A stretch of DNA of 15,415 nucleotides, taken from assembly GCA_964196565.1 (NCBI GenBank), contig CAXMUH010000041.1:1-15415 (forward strand), given 5' to 3'. The notes beneath the pieces are model-generated. The model ran no database searches. It was not told the DNA's origin and worked only from the letters and a program-made list of their open reading frames with translations. The stretch comes from 2-12-FULL-42-15 sp964196565 (GTDB lineage: Bacteria; Pseudomonadota; Gammaproteobacteria; Coxiellales; Coxiellaceae). Shown one piece after another: positions 13,302 to 15,415 of the stretch (position 1 is the first letter of the stretch; every line of letters begins with the position of its first letter). A program made the position numbers and the translations under genes.

Positions 13302-14624
13302 TCAGAGCCTACGACGTCTAGGCATATAATAAGCGAGAACAGCCGCAACCAAACTCGCCACCGGAACCACCAATAACGCCCACTGATAATCTCTGGTGGT
13401 ATATAGAAGATGACTGGTTGCATGATGACTTAACGCCGCTCGAGTTAAAATATAACCCACTAAGGGTTGCAACACAGGTGCTGTGCCCACTGAAAGTGCA
13501 TTAACAAAACCAATACTGGTGCCACGCATACAGCTGGGAACAATTTCATTGGCAATACCAAAAGTCAGAACATATGAGCTACAACAAACACCCAGCAAAG
13601 TCATCAAAATCGCTGTGAGTGTCAAAGACATACTGGGAATGCCAATAACGATTAGTAATATAAAGGCTGAAGCCAAAGACATGCAGATCAATAGCCAACG
13701 TCTACTTTTAATATGAGCGTCTAGCCAACCAATAAGAAGTCCACCTAAGGCAACTCCGATAAAGACCATGTCACCCAACAACGTCGCCGTAATAAGGCCA
13801 ATATGATGCGAGACTTGAAAGAAGGGAATTCCCCACAGCGCCACAAACACGGTGACAACAGCAAACATAAGTCCTGAATATAAGCCATTGATCCAAGCAA
13901 ATTTATTACGCACCAAAAAATTTAAATCACGTAATATCGTCTTTGAAAAAGGACGAGTAGCCCTAGAAAGTTTGCCGTGCGGAGTATCGCGTACAATCAA
14001 CCACAGTGCCAATGACATGACAGCCCCAATAACGGCTGCGCCCATGATGCAATGACGCCAACCAAACTGACCAATAAAATTTGCTAGAAAAAGGCTACCG
14101 ACTATGGCGCCTAGCATGCCAAACGTTTCGGCAATGGCAGCAAAAATCGTAAAACGCTTAGGCGGGAACCACTTAGCAACCAAATTTAATGAGCTAACAA
14201 AAGCGCAAGCTGCACCGGTGCCCATAATCAGTCGCCCAATGGACGCGAGCACCACACCGTCTGCACTTGCAAATAAAAAACAGCCAACTGCAATGCCAAG
14301 AGAACCCACGGTGAGCAGACGCCGAGGACCGTATCGATCCACCAACATGCCCGATGGGATCTGCAAAGTCACATAAACATAGTAATACATGCTGGCCAGC
14401 AAACCTGCACCAAAAGCAGATAGGGTAAAGCTTTGCATAAGCCCAGTCACAATCTGCGCTGAACTTAACTGCAAGAAAAATTGAAAAAGCACAAAAATAA
14501 GTGAGGTAAACCAAACAACTGAGCCATAAGCATAGCGGGTGGGTGGATTTCGGCGCACAGATGCACCGCCACTAGTTGCGGCCACTGCTTGATTTAAAAC
14601 CGGTTTCTTATCCAGCATCACCAT
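13302..14624 (-). CDS. Major facilitator superfamily transporter
   Basis: This is a 440-residue inner-membrane carrier with about 12 hydrophobic segments. The cytoplasmic N-terminus has about 35 residues, and the first helix lies at about 36-52. The MFS motif A, GMLVDRYGPRR, is at 92-102 between helices 2 and 3, and GRLIMGTGAACAF follows in helix 4. Further on there are KWFPPKRFTIFAAIAETFGM and, in the second half, a motif-A-like GGLLIGWLDAHIKSRR. The tail ends in a cluster of Arg (PRRRRL). The general look is that of the anion:cation symporter/Pht-like carriers common in Legionella and relatives, some of which move amino acids, but the substrate cannot be read from sequence. The ATG at 14624 has a weak upstream GTGAGTGA; an ATG at 14618 is also possible. 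It is divergent from ygfZ. Confidence 0.9.
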   Translation of the reverse strand: MVMLDKKPVLNQAVAATSGGASVRRNPPTRYAYGSVVWFTSLIFVLFQFFLQLSSAQIVTGLMQSFTLSAFGAGLLASMYYYVYVTLQIPSGMLVDRYGPRRLLTVGSLGIAVGCFLFASADGVVLASIGRLIMGTGAACAFVSSLNLVAKWFPPKRFTIFAAIAETFGMLGAIVGSLFLANFIGQFGWRHCIMGAAVIGAVMSLALWLIVRDTPHGKLSRATRPFSKTILRDLNFLVRNKFAWINGLYSGLMFAVVTVFVALWGIPFFQVSHHIGLITATLLGDMVFIGVALGGLLIGWLDAHIKSRRWLLICMSLASAFILLIVIGIPSMSLTLTAILMTLLGVCCSSYVLTFGIANEIVPSCMRGTSIGFVNALSVGTAPVLQPLVGYILTRAALSHHATSHLLYTTRDYQWALLVVPVASLVAAVLAYYMPRRRRL

Positions 14625-14752
14625 TCACTCACGTTACATCTTAAAACGCCAATATTACTCAAAAATGATCAAAATACAACCGTTAATGAAACATTTTTTT
14701 GTAACCACTTACACACACAAATCGCTAATTTGATCGATAGTCAGCAACATAC

Positions 14753-14781
14753 TTTACGCGCCCAGTATCCCCACTTACAAT
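14753..14781 (+). promoter_or_regulatory. Weak candidate promoter of ygfZ
   Basis: TTTACG (14753-14758), a 17-nt spacer and TACAAT (14776-14781) lie about 28 nt before the ygfZ ATG, in the 185-nt divergent spacer. The rest of that spacer (14625-14752) is AT-rich, with no other element I can support. Confidence 0.35.
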
Positions 14782-14809
14782 GACAATTTTGTGACAATAA
14801 GAGGTACAA

Positions 14810-15415
14810 ATGGCAAATCAAAACTGGGTAGATTTCACCCTGTCTTGCGACCAAGGATCAACCGCTGCGGCCAAAGATGGCGAGCTACTGTGCCCATTAA
14901 ATTCGTTTGCAGCCCTGGCTGTTGGCGGGGCTGATCAGCTCACCTTTCTGCAAAGCCAGGTGACCTTTGATATCACTGAGATCTCTGATCAAAAGGCAGC
15001 TCAAGGCTCGCTATGTGACGCCAAAGGACGCGTCGTTGCCAATTTTGTAGCCTTGGCCTATCAAGACCAAGTGATACTGATAGTGCCACAGGATATGTGT
15101 GAGATTGCGCTTAAACACATAAAAAAATATGCCATGTTCTCAAAAGTCAGCATCACTGAGGTGACTGAACAATGGTTCTTCTGCGGCTTCCAAGCTAAGT
15201 CGCCGACAACCGATTCTGTGCCCTTTAGACAGACAGATCAAGCGGGCATTATCCAAATCGAATACCCTGGCAAGCCGGGATTTTCGTTATTACTCAGTCA
15301 AGATGCTGCTCTGCTGATTCACTATTGCCAAACAGCAAAGCAAAACGGCGCAACTCTGGTAAATGGAAATTGGTGGCAACTGCAAATGATTAACGCCGGA
15401 CTCGCGGTCGTTCAT
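14810..15415 (+). CDS. ygfZ: Folate-binding protein YgfZ (5' part; C-terminus outside window)
   Basis: YgfZ is a tetrahydrofolate-binding protein related to GcvT that supports assembly or repair of certain iron-sulfur enzymes in the cytoplasm. The first 202 codons are present, about 60% of the usual length. The visible landmarks are FAALAVGGADQLTFLQSQVT, where the family reads (G)xDaxxFLQgQvT, then GSLCDAKGRVVANF, YAMFSKVSI, and WWQLQMINAGLAVVH. The last leads directly into the conserved IxPET...KGCYxGQE signature that should lie just beyond the right edge. GAGG lies 6 nt before the ATG at 14810. It is divergent from the MFS gene. The diagnostic Cys motif cannot be checked here, but the N-terminal pattern is characteristic. 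Confidence 0.92.
   Translation, partial: MANQNWVDFTLSCDQGSTAAAKDGELLCPLNSFAALAVGGADQLTFLQSQVTFDITEISDQKAAQGSLCDAKGRVVANFVALAYQDQVILIVPQDMCEIALKHIKKYAMFSKVSITEVTEQWFFCGFQAKSPTTDSVPFRQTDQAGIIQIEYPGKPGFSLLLSQDAALLIHYCQTAKQNGATLVNGNWWQLQMINAGLAVVH

Noticed and set aside
13112..13423. A 103-codon minus-strand ORF running through the inverted-repeat element into the MFS gene
   Set aside because: It is in a different frame from the MFS gene, lacks a good ribosome binding site, and its sequence is set by the repeat element.

Overview
The window looks like a stretch of chromosome from a moderately AT-rich gammaproteobacterium. The evidence is a block of housekeeping genes in gammaproteobacterial style: rpsP-rimM-trmD-rplS beside ffh and a CorB-type gene, ampE next to aceE, adk, ygfZ, and a lysine-rich histone H1-like gene. 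The mix of an H1-like protein, dispersed palindromic repeats and an MFS carrier of a type I associate with Legionella/Coxiella relatives suggests the order Legionellales, but that placement is inference and no marker in the window proves it. I see no rRNA, tRNA, CRISPR array, prophage or transposase.

Layout. (1) 1-3598, minus strand: DUF2147 exported protein, Kef-type cation/proton antiporter, ampE, then the 5' third of aceE, which runs off the left edge. A pair of GC-rich hairpins separates the DUF2147 gene from the antiporter. (2) 3751-4225, plus strand: a histone H1-like gene with an AT-hook tail. It ends at a bidirectional terminator shared with the convergent thioredoxin-like gene. (3) 4241-7271, minus strand: thioredoxin-like gene, adk, an orphan FimT/GspH-type prepilin and a CorB/HlyC-type CNNM-CBS membrane protein. 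The last two overlap by 31 nt. (4) 7477-11071, plus strand: ffh, then the trmD operon (rpsP, rimM, trmD, rplS), serving protein targeting, ribosome assembly and tRNA m1G37 methylation. A hairpin over the rpsP stop codon followed by a T-run may lower expression of rimM and trmD. (5) 11072-11742: a repeat-rich spacer with three palindromic units, an unrecognised 54-codon ORF with a good ribosome binding site, and a promoter-like/terminator-like pair. (6) 11743-14624, minus strand: RocG-type glutamate dehydrogenase and an MFS transporter, separated by a roughly 150-bp imperfect inverted-repeat element. (7) 14810 to the right edge, plus strand: the first 202 codons of ygfZ.

Most genes are ordinary core genes. 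No obvious new multi-gene system is visible. The parts most worth a second look are non-coding or small: the 54-codon ORF with its upstream elements, the rpsP/rimM hairpin, the duplicated palindrome at the ffh stop, the several families of palindromic repeats, the 13.1-13.3 kb inverted-repeat element, the H1-like protein, and the C-terminally extended S16.
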